DNA from: Streptomyces antioxidans
GTDB lineage: Bacteria; Actinomycetota; Actinomycetes; Streptomycetales; Streptomycetaceae
Assembly: GCF_000968685.2 (NCBI RefSeq)
Contig: NZ_LAKD02000041.1
Span: 16,389-80,388 of the forward strand
DNA: 64,000 bases
Direction: 5' to 3'
Shown in pieces: positions 34,019-43,428 of this stretch (position 1 is its first letter; every line of letters starts with the position of its first letter). Under the pieces are notes generated by a model, which worked only from the letters and a program-made list of their open reading frames with translations, was not told where the DNA came from and did no database searches. Position numbers and translations under genes: made by a program.

Positions 34019-35380
34019 TCAGGTGCGGGCAAGTCGCTTCAGCAGCAGCGCCGATGCCACCGGGCGCGCTCCGGCGCGCGCCACCCCGTCGGCCACCTCG
34101 CGGTCGGTGGACACCACCACCACCGGACGGCCCGGCGGCTCGGCCCGCACCAGCTGCCGGATCAACTCATCCGCCGTCACACCCGGCTTGCTGAACAGCA
34201 CCCGCACCCCGCGCGGCGGCGCGAGCAGCACCGGAGCGGCCAGCTCCGCCCCGTCGAAGACACAGGTCATCTCCGCACCGGTCTGGGCCGCGAGCACCGC
34301 GAGACCGCCCAGCAGCCGCAGCCGCTGCTTCTCCAACGGCATCGTGGGATAGCCGGTCTTGGTGACGTTGTAGCCGTCCACCACCAGATGCGCCTGCGGC
34401 AGCGCGAGCAGCTGGTCCAGCAGGGCCGGGTCCATCTCCGACAGCGCCCTGGTCGCTATGTCCTTCGGCGTCATCTTCCCCGGCTCCACGGCGTCCACCG
34501 TGTCCGCCGGGCGCATCGACGCGGGCGGCAGGGCCAGTTCGCGCCGCAGCCCCTGCGCCGCGTCCAGCACCGTGTCCAGCAGCAGCCGCAGCCGCATGTC
34601 CTCCACGCTGCGGCCCTCGCGCACCGCCCGGCGGCTGGCCTCCAGCGCCGACTCCGCCTCCGCGAGCCGGGACCGCAGCCGCCGCGCCTCGCCGTCCGCC
34701 GTGGCCTGACGGGCCGCCGCCTCCGACCGTACGGACTCAAGCTCCGCCTCGACCTTGCGCAGCGCGGCCGCGCCCCGCTTCACATCGCTCTGCGCGCTGC
34801 GCAGCTTGCGCTGGAGCACATCGTTGTCCTTACGGGCCGACTCCAGCTCGGTGCGCGTCCGCTCGGTCTCGTGCCGGACCGCCGCCTTGGCCTCGGCCAG
34901 CTCGTCGCGCAGCCGCTGGAGCTCGCGCGCCGCCTCCTCACCGGCCCGCTCGGCGGAGGCCCGCTGGGCCTCCTCGCCCGCCGCCTCGACCAGCTTGACC
35001 CAGCCCATCGGGCGCAGCACATACGCCACCGCCGCGACGTCCACCGGATCGGCCGCGGCGGGCGGCGACCCGCCCTCGATCGCCTCGGCCAGCTCCCGCT
35101 GGGTCTCCCGCAGCCGTCCCGCGATCCGCTGCCGGAAGACGGGGTCGCTCTCCACCGCGGCGGCCATCGCGTTGCCCGCGAACTTGGCGCGGCGGGTCGG
35201 GGTGAAACGGGCGTACTGCCGCAGCTGGGTGGGCAGCTCGGTGACCGTCAGACCGCCGAAGGCATCCGCGACCAGCGCCACCACACGCCGTCGCACCCCT
35301 TCCGGCAGCGGGCGGTCCAGCGCCTCGGGGACGCCATCGGCGTCACCGGCCGCCCCGGGGTCACCGGTCCGCTCCACCAC
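34019..35380 (-). CDS. NYN-domain (YacP-like) putative RNase with coiled coil
   Basis: A 453-aa protein. Residues about 20-130 are helical; 140-270 are an Arg/Glu/Ala coiled coil; 300-453 are a NYN/PIN-like nuclease domain with VVDGYNVTK, a TCVFDGAE acidic site and VVSTDREVADG, the acidic residues expected to bind Mg2+. YacP (Rae1) family members cut RNA at the ribosome; the long N-terminal extension is the actinobacterial form. The zinc-ribbon gene is 17 bases upstream in the same direction. Confidence 0.85.
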   Translation of the reverse strand: MVERTGDPGAAGDADGVPEALDRPLPEGVRRRVVALVADAFGGLTVTELPTQLRQYARFTPTRRAKFAGNAMAAAVESDPVFRQRIAGRLRETQRELAEAIEGGSPPAAADPVDVAAVAYVLRPMGWVKLVEAAGEEAQRASAERAGEEAARELQRLRDELAEAKAAVRHETERTRTELESARKDNDVLQRKLRSAQSDVKRGAAALRKVEAELESVRSEAAARQATADGEARRLRSRLAEAESALEASRRAVREGRSVEDMRLRLLLDTVLDAAQGLRRELALPPASMRPADTVDAVEPGKMTPKDIATRALSEMDPALLDQLLALPQAHLVVDGYNVTKTGYPTMPLEKQRLRLLGGLAVLAAQTGAEMTCVFDGAELAAPVLLAPPRGVRVLFSKPGVTADELIRQLVRAEPPGRPVVVVSTDREVADGVARAGARPVASALLLKRLART

Positions 35381-35397
35381 CTGTCACCGCTCCGTTC

Positions 35398-35643
35398 TCA
35401 GGCGCTCTGGCCGGTGCTCGGACGATCCACGAGTTCGACCTGGTCGACCGCGTTGCACCAGCGACAACGCACTGACTCAATGGTCTCACTGAGCACCTCG
35501 CGTTCCTCGACTCTGGGTTCCCCCGCCAAGTCGAGATGCACATATTCCACGGCTCTGCTCGCGCGGGTCACGTCAAACCGGGTGAGATTGCCGCACAGTG
35601 TGCAACGCCAGCGGGTCTGGGCGGTCGGCAGGGGCACGGCCAT
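35398..35643 (-). CDS. Small zinc-ribbon protein
   Basis: An 81-aa protein with two Cys pairs, CTLCG (residues about 14-17) and CRWC (about 59-62), spaced as in a zinc ribbon. The rest is polar. It precedes the NYN protein gene by 17 bases on the same strand and is probably co-transcribed. Function unknown; an RNA- or protein-binding role is a guess from the fold. Confidence 0.75.
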   Translation of the reverse strand: MAVPLPTAQTRWRCTLCGNLTRFDVTRASRAVEYVHLDLAGEPRVEEREVLSETIESVRCRWCNAVDQVELVDRPSTGQSA

Positions 35644-35844
35644 GGTTGCGGGTCCTCGCTTCTCGGCTCATCGGCGGCGTCCTGTAACCCTACGGCCTGA
35701 GCCCTGGCCCGCGCCGGGCCCTTCCACCCCAGCCCGCACCGGGTCCGTCCGCCCTGGCCCGCACCGGGACCGTCCGCCCCAAGACCCGGCGGGGCGCGGC
35801 GAGGCGCTCTGTGGAGGTTGCGCCCGGTACGGAATGATCTGCTC

Positions 35845-36582
35845 ATGATCGAGACGTCGTCGGGGCGCCACCGCCCCTGGATGGCGGGGCCCGGCCGCCC
35901 CTGGATGACGTACGGCCTGATCGTCAGCTGCTGCCTGATCTTCGTCCTCGGACCGGCCTCGGGGCTCAACCCCGGCTATGGCTCGGGCGGGCGGCTGGTG
36001 GAGGCCCAGTCCACGTACTTCGAGCGCTGGGGGGTGGTGCCCAGCGCCCTGTGGAGCGGCGGCCCCGATCAGCCGCTCGCCCCGCTGACCGCGCTGTTCG
36101 TGCACGGCAACTGGCTGCATCTGCTCGGCAACATGCTGTTCCTCTATGTGTTCGGGGCGATGGCCGAGGAGCGGATGGGCCGTCTCCAGTTCGCCGTCTT
36201 CTACCTCGCCACCGGCTATCTGGCGCTGCTCGGGTACGCCGCCGCGCACGCCGACTCGCCCCAGTCGCTGGTGGGCGCCTCCGGGGCGATCTCCGGGGTG
36301 CTCGGGGCCTTTCTGTGGCTGTTCCCCCGGGCCCGGGTGACCAGCCTCTTCCCGTTCCTGTTCTTCCTCCCGCTGCGGTTTCCTGCCTGGGCGGTGCTGA
36401 TCTTCTGGGTGGCCCTCCAGTGGCTGGCCGCCCGCCAGGCCGACGACCGCCCCGGCGTCGCCTACCTCGCCCATCTCGTGGGCTTCACGCTCGGCTTTCT
36501 CTACGCGTGGGCCCGGTTCGGGCGGAGGGCTAGAGTGGGCGGCGCCGCAGCCAGGGCCAGTGAGGGAGAAAGCCAGCCGTGA
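35845..36582 (+). CDS. Rhomboid intramembrane serine protease
   Basis: A 245-aa protein with six or seven membrane helices. Catalytic Ser lies in GASGAISG and His in YLAHLVGFTLG, with the conserved HGNWLHLLGNMLFLYVFG helix earlier. The N-terminal about 30 residues are cytoplasmic and the C-terminus is Arg-rich. The ATG at 35845 is a working choice; an upstream in-frame start would add nine residues. Stop and next start overlap (GTGA). Confidence 0.88.
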   Translation: MIETSSGRHRPWMAGPGRPWMTYGLIVSCCLIFVLGPASGLNPGYGSGGRLVEAQSTYFERWGVVPSALWSGGPDQPLAPLTALFVHGNWLHLLGNMLFLYVFGAMAEERMGRLQFAVFYLATGYLALLGYAAAHADSPQSLVGASGAISGVLGAFLWLFPRARVTSLFPFLFFLPLRFPAWAVLIFWVALQWLAARQADDRPGVAYLAHLVGFTLGFLYAWARFGRRARVGGAAARASEGESQP

Positions 36583-36860
36583 TCACTTCGATCGTGCTCA
36601 TCAAGACCGACGTGGACCAGATCCCGGAGACCGCCGAGAAGATCGCCGCGCTGGAGGGTGTGAGCGAGGTCTACTCGGTCACCGGTGCGCACGATCTCAT
36701 CGCGATGGTGCGGGTGGCCCGGCACGACGACCTCGCGGACATCATCACGGGCCAGATCAGCAAGCTGCCGGGGGTGGCCTCGACCGAGACCCACATCGCC
36801 TTCCGGACGTACTCGCAGCACGATCTGGAGGCGGCGTTCGCGATTGGTCTGGACGGCTGA
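36579..36860 (+). CDS. Stand-alone Lrp/AsnC ligand-binding (RAM) domain protein
   Basis: A 93-aa protein comprising only the RAM domain (beta-alpha-beta-beta-alpha-beta): TSIVLIKTDVDQIPET at the start, VTGAHDLIAMVRV in the middle. It has no helix-turn-helix, so it cannot bind DNA in the usual way; such proteins bind amino acids or modulate other regulators. GTG overlaps the rhomboid stop by 4 bases, so translation is coupled. Confidence 0.85.
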   Translation: MITSIVLIKTDVDQIPETAEKIAALEGVSEVYSVTGAHDLIAMVRVARHDDLADIITGQISKLPGVASTETHIAFRTYSQHDLEAAFAIGLDG

Positions 36861-36892
36861 GCTGGGTGGCTGAGGGGGTCCGGGGGCTTGTG

Positions 36893-36964
36893 CCGCCTGC
36901 GGCGGGCTGTTCCCCTCCCCGCCCCTTCCCGAAACTGGGGCCCCGCCCCAGCCCCCGGAACCAC
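36893..36964. repeat. Dispersed GC-rich intergenic element, copy B
   Basis: CGCCTGCGGCGGGCTGTTCC, CTCCCCGCCCCTTCCCGAAA and CTGGGGCCCCGCCCCAGCCC follow in order 30 bases after the RAM gene stop, in the reverse orientation to copy A. The 416-base gap 36861-37276 holds this copy and copy C; between them (36965-37182) I see no gene. Confidence 0.75.
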
Positions 36965-37182
36965 ACGGCCAGCACGCCACAAGCGGCCCGACCGCTGAGC
37001 TGACCACGGCGAGGGGCCGAGACCCAGGGCGAAGCGAAACCGGACCCCAGCCCGACAACCCGGGATCCACGCAGGCATTCACGCCCTCACCACCCACCAC
37101 AAACAGCCCCGCCCCGCGAACACCCACGCCACCAGCCAACCGACCGACCACCGCACCGCAGGCGGCGGTGGCCCGTCGGGCC

Positions 37183-37248
37183 ATGGGGTCCAGGGGCGGA
37201 GCCCCTGGTTACGGGAAGGGGCGGGGAGGGGAAAGGTCCGCCGTACGG
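37183..37248. repeat. Dispersed GC-rich intergenic element, copy C
   Basis: GGTCCAGGGGCGGAGCCCCT, then GGGAAGGGGCGGGGAGGGGA and AGGTCCGCCGTACGG, same orientation as copy A. It lies 28 bases from the stop of the leftward aminotransferase gene at 37277. Confidence 0.75.
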
Positions 37249-37276
37249 CCCCGCGCCCACGAACCAGTGGTGGGGC

Positions 37277-38671
37277 TCAGCCCCGGTCCGGAACGCAGCG
37301 GCCGTCCTCCGTGCGGTAGCTCCAGCGGGCGCCGTCACGCACCAGTTCCTTCACGGCGCCCACGAAACGCTCCACATGCTCATCCGGCGTGCCCGCCCCA
37401 AAGCTGACCCGGATCGCGTTCAGCGACCGCTCCCCCGGTGCGGCCTCGGGCGCGCCGCACTCACCCGGCTCGTCGGGCTCGCTGTCCAGCAGGGTGCGGA
37501 CCAGCGGATGGGCGCAGAACAGCCCGTCGCGCACGCCGATGCCGTACTCCGCGGAGAGGGCCGCCGCGAAGTGGGAGCTGTTCCAGCCCTCCACCACGAA
37601 CGACAGCACGCCGACCCGGGGCGCGTCCTCGCCGAACAGCGAGAGCACGCGCACCTCGGGCACCTCGGCAAGGCCCGCCCGTACCTTCTCGATCAGCCGC
37701 CGCTCACGGGCGACCAAACCCTCGAAACCGGCCTCGGCCAGCGCCTTGCAGGCCGACGCGATCGCGTAGACGCCGATGACGTTCGGCGAGCCCGCCTCGT
37801 GCCGGGCCGCGGTGGTGTGCCACTCGACGTCGATGCCGCCGTCCTCCCCGCGCGTCACCTTACGGCTGGCGCCGCCGCCCGCCAGATATGGCCGGGCGTC
37901 CCGCAGCCAGTCCGCCCGCCCGGCCAGCACTCCGGCCCCGAAGGGCGCGTACAGCTTGTGCCCGGAGAAGGCCACCCAGTCGACGTCCGCCTCCGCGATG
38001 TCCACGGGGTGGTGCGGGGCCAGCTGCGCGGCGTCCAGGACGATACGGGCGCCGTGGGCGTGCGCGGCCGCGGCCAGCTCCCGCACCGGCCACAGCTCGC
38101 CGGTCACATTGGACGCACCGGTCACGCACACCAGCGCCGGGCCCCCGGCGCGCCCCGCGAGCGCCTTCTCCAGCGTCTCCACCGCCTGCCGCGGCGAGCG
38201 CGGGGCGCTGAGGTAGCGGACGGTGGCGTCCGCCCGCTGCTCCCAGGGCAGCAGCGAGGCGTGGTGCTCGGTCTCGAAGACGAAGACCTCGGTGCCCCGG
38301 GGCGCCACGGCGGCCAGGAGGTTGAGCGAATCGGTGGTGGAGCGGGTGAAGACGACCTGGTCGTCCTCGCGGCAGCCCAGGAAGGCGGCGACGTCCTTAC
38401 GGCTGTTCTCGAAGAGGTCGGTGGACAGCTGCGAGAGGTAGCCAGCCCCGCGGTGCACGCTGCCGTAGTAGGGCGCGTACGCGGCGATGTCGTCCCAGAC
38501 CCGCCGCAGTGCGGGGGCGCTGGCGGCGTAGTCGAGCGCCGCGTACGTCACCTCGCCGCCGGTGACGAGGGGCACCAGGACATCGCCGCCCAGCACGGGC
38601 AGTGGCTCACAGGCGGCGGAGGAGTCGGGGGCGGAGGTGGTGGCGGAGGTGGCAGCAGGGCGTGCGGACAT
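37277..38671 (-). CDS. Class V aminotransferase-fold PLP enzyme, cysteine desulfurase-like
   Basis: A 464-aa fold-type I PLP enzyme. The internal-aldimine Lys is in SGHKLYAPFG; substrate-phosphate and ring contacts include ETEHHASLLPW and DAAQLAPH. It resembles EgtE/SufS-like and other class V enzymes more than IscS and has no short mobile active-site Cys loop, so sulfur transfer is uncertain. A Pro/Glu/Gly insert near residue 405 is unusual. ATG 38671 has GGGAGA 8 bases upstream. A short upstream ORF with a hairpin precedes it. Confidence 0.78.
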   Translation of the reverse strand: MSARPAATSATTSAPDSSAACEPLPVLGGDVLVPLVTGGEVTYAALDYAASAPALRRVWDDIAAYAPYYGSVHRGAGYLSQLSTDLFENSRKDVAAFLGCREDDQVVFTRSTTDSLNLLAAVAPRGTEVFVFETEHHASLLPWEQRADATVRYLSAPRSPRQAVETLEKALAGRAGGPALVCVTGASNVTGELWPVRELAAAAHAHGARIVLDAAQLAPHHPVDIAEADVDWVAFSGHKLYAPFGAGVLAGRADWLRDARPYLAGGGASRKVTRGEDGGIDVEWHTTAARHEAGSPNVIGVYAIASACKALAEAGFEGLVARERRLIEKVRAGLAEVPEVRVLSLFGEDAPRVGVLSFVVEGWNSSHFAAALSAEYGIGVRDGLFCAHPLVRTLLDSEPDEPGECGAPEAAPGERSLNAIRVSFGAGTPDEHVERFVGAVKELVRDGARWSYRTEDGRCVPDRG

Positions 38672-38810
38672 GGCGAAGTCTCCCGGAAGGGTCGAAGTCG
38701 AAGGAGTGCGTGACGCGCACGGAAACGGCGGCGGTGAGCCAGCCGAGTCGTGAGGGCGCGGAAAACGGCTCGACGCACGGCCGCACCGCGCGGAGCACAT
38801 GAGGAGAGAC

Positions 38811-38824
38811 GGGCCGCTCGGCCC
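38811..38824. promoter_or_regulatory. Perfect palindrome at the upstream-ORF stop
   Basis: GGGCCGCTCGGCCC forms a 6-bp stem and overlaps the stop codon of the short upstream ORF in front of the PLP enzyme gene. Confidence 0.45.
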
Positions 38825-38844
38825 TAGCGCATTCGCTGCATCAC
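38824..38844 (-). CDS. Possible leader ORF upstream of the PLP enzyme
   Basis: GTG ATG CAG CGA ATG CGC TAG (Val/Met-Met-Gln-Arg-Met-Arg). GAGGGAG lies 7 bases before the GTG, a strong ribosome-binding site, and the stop overlaps a palindrome. It may be an attenuator-type leader; the lack of repeated codons for one amino acid leaves the signal unknown. The next 640 bases (38845-39487) contain no supported gene. Confidence 0.35.
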   Translation of the reverse strand: MMQRMR

Positions 38845-39101
38845 GGAAGAACTCCCTCGACCACCAGGACCCCTAGTGCGAGGGGTCCGCGCTTGCCGCC
38901 GACCTCGCTGCCTGGCGGCCTGGTCATCACCCGGGGCACCCCGCCACGGACGGAGGGTTGCCGGACAGCGGGCCGGGGCCGTAGTCGCTGTCGCTCGTGA
39001 CCTGCGCAGGAGTATGCCATGTCAGGGGCCGACGCCCATACTCGCGTCCGCATCCCGGACACGGCATGAGCACCGTAAGGGCGCCGACGCGCGCGTGGGG
39101 C

Positions 39102-39163
39102 CCGGCGGTTCTTCCCCCACCCCGCCCCTTCCCGAATCTGGAGCTCCGCCCCAGCCCCCACCG
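39102..39163. repeat. Dispersed GC-rich intergenic element, copy D
   Basis: CCGGCGGTTCTTCCCCCACC, CCGCCCCTTCCCGAATCTGG, AGCTCCGCCCCAGCCCC in order, same orientation as copy B. It lies in the 38845-39487 gap, which is otherwise GC-rich, low in complexity (many GGAGCCC/GGGGCC triplets) and without a gene. Confidence 0.7.
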
Positions 39164-39430
39164 GGGCTCCGCCACGCGGTGCCGCCACAGACAGGCCGAA
39201 GCCCCGGTCCGAGGTACGGGGCGGCCCGCCCATCGGCGCCCCGCGAAAGGAACAGAGGCCCGATCCGTGGCCGGGCCGGACCCCACCGGTCCCGAGGCGG
39301 AGCCCACCGGGGCCCGGGGTGAAGCCCGGCGGAGTCCGGGACGGAGCCCCAACGGGGCCGCAGCGAAGCCACCACGGAGCCCGAGGCGAGATCTCACCGA
39401 GGCCCGAGGCTGACCCCGGCGGGGGCCCGT

Positions 39431-39480
39431 GCGGGGCTTCGGTCTTGGGGAAAGGGGCGGGGAGGGGGACAGTCCGCCGC
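39431..39480. repeat. Dispersed GC-rich intergenic element, copy E
   Basis: CTTGGGGAAAGGGGCGGGGA then GGGGGACAGTCCGCCGC, same orientation as copy A, ending 8 bases from the trpD stop. It may act as the trpD 3' end. Confidence 0.7.
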
Positions 39481-39487
39481 GTATCCG

Positions 39488-40561
39488 CTACGCGTGGGTC
39501 GCCCGGACCCACCGTTCCAGGACGTCCCGCGCCGCCCCGGAGTCGATCGACTCGGCGGCGCGCGCCACGCCCGCGCCGATCCGGTCCGTCAGGGGCTGGC
39601 CCCCCGGCTCCCGCTCGAGCGCCACCAGCGCCGCCGCCGAGTTCAGCAGCACCGCGTCCCGGACGGGGCCCCGCTCGCCCGCCAGCAGCCGACGGGCCAC
39701 ATCGGCGTTGTACGAGGCGTCCGCGCCCCGCAGGGCCTCCACGGGGGCCCGCTCGACGCCCACCTCCCGGGGGTCGAAGGTCTCCTGGCGCACGGCCCCG
39801 TCCCGGACCTCCCACACCTGGGAGGTCGTGGTCACGGTGAGCTCGTCCAGCCCGTCGTCGCCCCGGACGACCAGCGCGGAGGAGCCCCGCTCGGCCAGCA
39901 CCCCGGCGATGATGGGCGCCATACGGGCGTCGGCGACCCCGGTCGCCTGGCACTTCACCCGCGCCGGATTGGTCAGCGGGCCGAGCAGGTTGAACGGGGT
40001 GGCGACGCCCAACTCGCGCCGGGCCGAGGCCACATGCCGCAGCGAGGGGTGGAACTTCACCGCGAAGCAGAAGGTGATCCCCGCCTCCTCCGCGACCTCG
40101 ACCACCCGCTCGGGGGTGATGTCCAGATTGACGCCGAGCTTCTCCAGCACATCGGAGGCACCGCTGGCGGAGGACGCGGCGCGGTTGCCGTGCTTGACCA
40201 CCCGCGCGCCCGCCCCGGCGACGACCAGCGCGGACATGGTGGAGATGTTGACGGTCTTGGCGCGGTCGCCGCCGGTGCCCACGATGTCCACGGTCGCCCC
40301 GGGCACCTCGATCACCCGGGCGTGCCCGTACATGGCCCGTACCAGACCGGCCACCTCGGAGACCGTCTCGCCCTTGGTGCGCAGCGCGATCGCGAAACCG
40401 GCGATCTGGGCGTCGGTGGCCTCGCCCCGCATGATCCGGTCCATGGCCCAGGCGGTGTCGTCGGCATCGAGGTCCCGTCCGGCGATCAGCGAGCTCAGTA
40501 CGTCCGGCCAGGTGCGGGCCGTCGCGGTGCTGTCGCCTCCGGCGGGGGTCACAACGTCCAT
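39488..40561 (-). CDS. trpD: Anthranilate phosphoribosyltransferase
   Basis: A 357-aa enzyme adding phosphoribosyl pyrophosphate to anthranilate, the second tryptophan step. PRPP loop VDIVGTGGDRAKTVNIST near residue 90, KHGNRAASSASGASDVLE near 120, and the Mg2+ site around RGDDGLDELT near 240. Length fits. ATG 40561 has AGGAG 7 bases upstream. It is separate from trpEG, about 32 kb away, and next to qcrB as in other streptomycetes. Confidence 0.95.
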   Translation of the reverse strand: MDVVTPAGGDSTATARTWPDVLSSLIAGRDLDADDTAWAMDRIMRGEATDAQIAGFAIALRTKGETVSEVAGLVRAMYGHARVIEVPGATVDIVGTGGDRAKTVNISTMSALVVAGAGARVVKHGNRAASSASGASDVLEKLGVNLDITPERVVEVAEEAGITFCFAVKFHPSLRHVASARRELGVATPFNLLGPLTNPARVKCQATGVADARMAPIIAGVLAERGSSALVVRGDDGLDELTVTTTSQVWEVRDGAVRQETFDPREVGVERAPVEALRGADASYNADVARRLLAGERGPVRDAVLLNSAAALVALEREPGGQPLTDRIGAGVARAAESIDSGAARDVLERWVRATHA

Positions 40562-40738
40562 GGTCCGCTCCTGGATCCGTGGGGGTGGGCAGGGAAGGGG
40601 TCCGCGCACTTCAGCGGCCCGTCGCAAGCCTATCGGCAGCATGGCCGGGGCCCCGGCCGGACCGTGTGGTCCGGGCCGGGGCCCTGGTCTGTGGCGTCGC
40701 TTTATTAAGAAATCGATTCGCGCGGGAAACCCCGGAGC

Positions 40739-42376
40739 TCAGTGGTGGCCGTGGCCGCTCGTGATCTCCCGGTACTCCTCGCGGGTCGGCTTCGGAATGA
40801 CGTTGTCCCCGCCGTAGTAGCCCTTGGAGAGCTTCGAACGGAGCCTCTGCGAAGGCTTTATCTTCTGCTTGACCCCGTTCTCGTCGACCTCCGGGCCGAT
40901 CTCGTAGGGCTCGGGCTGATCATGCTGGGTGAGCATGTGCAGCTGCTCCTGCGCGAGCGGCTCGTGGACCTCGATGAACTCACCGTGCGGCAGCCGCTTG
41001 ATGATGCCGGTCTCACGGCCGTGCAGCACCTTGTCCTTGTCGCGCCGCTGGAGGCCGAGGCAGATCCGCTTGGTGGCGATGAACGCCAGGACCGGGCCGG
41101 CGAAGAAGGCGATCCGCACGAACCACGTGATCGAGTTGATCGACAGGTGGAAGTGGGTGGCCCACAGGTCGTTGCCGCCACCGACCAGCATCACGAAGTA
41201 CGCGGTGATCCAGGCGACGCCGAACGCCGTACGGGTCGGGGCGTTGCGCGGGCGGTCCAGGATGTGGTGCTCGCGCTTGTCGCCGGTGATCCAGGACTCG
41301 ATGAACGGGTAGAGCCCGATCGCGAACAGGACCATCGGGAAGAGCACGATCGGGATGAACACGCCCAGGACGAGCGTGTGGCCCCACGCGGTGATCTCCC
41401 AGCCGGGCATCACCCGGACCAGACCCTCGGCGAAGCCCATGTACCAGTCGGGCTGGGCGCCGGTGGACACCTGGTCGGGCCGGTAGGGGCCGATGGTCCA
41501 GATCGGGTTGATGGTCGCGATCGCGGAGAGGGCCGCGATCACACCGAAGACCAGGAAGAAGAAGCCGCCCGCCTTGGCCATGTAGACCGGCAGCAGGGGC
41601 ATGCCGACCACGTTCTTCTCGGTCTTTCCGGCCCCGGGGTACTGGGTGTGCTTGTGGTAGAAGACCAGGATCAGGTGCGCCACCAGCAGGCCGAGCATGA
41701 TGCCCGGCAGCAGCAGGACGTGGACCGGGTAGAGCCTCGCGATGAGGTCCGTCCCCGGGAACTCGCCGCCGAAGACGAACATCGAGATGTAGGTGCCGAC
41801 CACCGGGATCGACAGGAACACACCCTCGATGAACCGCAGACCGGTGCCGGAGAGCAGGTCGTCGGGGAGCGAGTAGCCGGTGAAGCCGGTCATCATGCCG
41901 AGGAAGAACAGCAGGAAGCCGAACAGCCAGTTGATCTCACGCGGCTTGCGGAACGCACCGGTGAAGAACACCCGCATCATGTGCGTGAACATGCCGGCGA
42001 GGAAGACCAGCGCGGCCCAGTGGTGGATCTGCCGCATCAGCAGACCGCCCCGCACCTCGAAGCTGATGTCGAGGGTCGACTGGAACGCCTCGGACATCCG
42101 CACGCCCTGCATCGGGACGTACGGGCCCTCATAGGTGACCTCACCCATGCTGGGGTGGAAGAACAGCGTCAGATACACACCCGTGAGGATGATGATGATG
42201 AAGCTGTAGAGGCAGACCTCGCCCAGCATGAAGGACCAGTGGTCCGGGAAGATCTTGCGCATATTGGCCTTGGCGAGGCTGTAGATGCCCAGCCGGCCGT
42301 CGGCCCAGTCCGCGACGCGCTCACCCGCGGGCGCTTTGCCGCGGCGCTGCGCGGCGCTGTCGCTTGTAGTACTCAT
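40739..42376 (-). CDS. qcrB: Cytochrome bc1 complex cytochrome b subunit
   Basis: A 545-aa membrane subunit of complex III oxidising menaquinol. Haem-binding His pairs appear in QIHHWAALVFL and in HVLLLPGIMLGLLVAHLIL; a PDWYMG segment (the PEWY equivalent at the Qo site) is present. At about 150 residues longer than mitochondrial cytochrome b, it has the actinobacterial C-terminal extension (residues 420-545). The ATG overlaps qcrA by 4 bases. The four-base overlaps link qcrC, qcrA and qcrB in one message. Confidence 0.95.
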   Translation of the reverse strand: MSTTSDSAAQRRGKAPAGERVADWADGRLGIYSLAKANMRKIFPDHWSFMLGEVCLYSFIIIILTGVYLTLFFHPSMGEVTYEGPYVPMQGVRMSEAFQSTLDISFEVRGGLLMRQIHHWAALVFLAGMFTHMMRVFFTGAFRKPREINWLFGFLLFFLGMMTGFTGYSLPDDLLSGTGLRFIEGVFLSIPVVGTYISMFVFGGEFPGTDLIARLYPVHVLLLPGIMLGLLVAHLILVFYHKHTQYPGAGKTEKNVVGMPLLPVYMAKAGGFFFLVFGVIAALSAIATINPIWTIGPYRPDQVSTGAQPDWYMGFAEGLVRVMPGWEITAWGHTLVLGVFIPIVLFPMVLFAIGLYPFIESWITGDKREHHILDRPRNAPTRTAFGVAWITAYFVMLVGGGNDLWATHFHLSINSITWFVRIAFFAGPVLAFIATKRICLGLQRRDKDKVLHGRETGIIKRLPHGEFIEVHEPLAQEQLHMLTQHDQPEPYEIGPEVDENGVKQKIKPSQRLRSKLSKGYYGGDNVIPKPTREEYREITSGHGHH

Positions 42377-43428
42377 CCGCGCTCCCAGTAAGCAGGACCG
42401 ACGGGCTCCGAGAAGTCGCCCATGGCTTCGAGGTACCCCTGGTCGTTGGCCCTGATCCGCAGCTGCGGCAGCGCGTGACCGGCCGGCCCGAAGATCACTC
42501 GGCCACCGTCGGAGAGGTCGAAGGTCGACTGGTGGCAGGGGCACAGGACGTGGTGGGTCTGCTGCTCGTAGAGGTTGATCGGGCAGCCGACGTGGGTGCA
42601 GATCTTGGAGAACGCGACGATGCCCTCGTGCGACCAGTCCAGTTCGCGCTTGTCCTTGATGTTCTCCGGCTGGAGCCGGACCAGCATCAGGGCGGCCTTG
42701 GCGATCTCCGTCTGGAAGTCGTGCTGCTCCTCGCTCATGCCCTCGGGCATGGCGAAGGTGAGGGAGCCGACGGCGATGTCCTCGGGGCGCAGCGGCTGCA
42801 TGGTGTTGTAGTTCATCAGCCGCTTGCCCTTGGCCCACTTGGTGTGCCGGAGCTTGGTGCCCGGCAGCGGACCGAGGTCCCGCAGCAGCACGACGCCGGC
42901 GAGCGGCACCAGCGCGAGCGCGCCGAAGAGGGTGTTGCGGGCCAGCTTGCGCCGGCCGAAGCCGGACTCCTTGGCGCCGGTGCGGAACTCCTCGAGGACC
43001 TTCGACTTGACCTCGGGGCTGGCCTCGATCGGGTGGCGCTCGTCGGCGATCTCCACATCGGACATCAGGGTGCGGGCCCAGTGGACCGCGCCCGCGCCGA
43101 TGGTGAACAGCGCGATGCCGAGCGTCACCCCCAGCGCGAAGTTCAGCGCGCTGATGTGCCCGATCGGGAAGACGTAGATGTACTTGTCGACCGGGAGTGC
43201 CACATACGCGGCGATGAAGGCGATCGTGGCCAGCATCGAGACCGTGAAGAGCAGGGCGACGGTGCGCTCGGAGCGCCGCGCGGCCCGCTCGTCGATGTCC
43301 TGCTTGCGGTGCTCGTGCGGGGGCAGCCCCGGGTCGGCGAACGGGTCGTCGGCCGGCCTGACGACGCTCGCGGCCCCCCGCTCTTCCGGCAGCTTGTCTT
43401 CTGCTTCTGAAATCTCGTGGCTACTCAT
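42373..43428 (-). CDS. qcrA: Rieske iron-sulfur subunit of the bc1 complex
   Basis: A 351-aa protein with three membrane helices in the N-terminal half (actinobacterial type; most Rieske proteins have one). The [2Fe-2S] ligands are CTHVGC and CPCHQS near residues 285-306. It carries electrons from cytochrome b to the dihaem QcrC. Overlaps qcrC and qcrB by 4 bases each. Confidence 0.95.
   Translation of the reverse strand: MSSHEISEAEDKLPEERGAASVVRPADDPFADPGLPPHEHRKQDIDERAARRSERTVALLFTVSMLATIAFIAAYVALPVDKYIYVFPIGHISALNFALGVTLGIALFTIGAGAVHWARTLMSDVEIADERHPIEASPEVKSKVLEEFRTGAKESGFGRRKLARNTLFGALALVPLAGVVLLRDLGPLPGTKLRHTKWAKGKRLMNYNTMQPLRPEDIAVGSLTFAMPEGMSEEQHDFQTEIAKAALMLVRLQPENIKDKRELDWSHEGIVAFSKICTHVGCPINLYEQQTHHVLCPCHQSTFDLSDGGRVIFGPAGHALPQLRIRANDQGYLEAMGDFSEPVGPAYWERG

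Noticed and set aside
42475..43410. 311-codon rightward ORF opposite qcrA
   Set aside because: Runs fully antisense to the Rieske gene and contains no motif.
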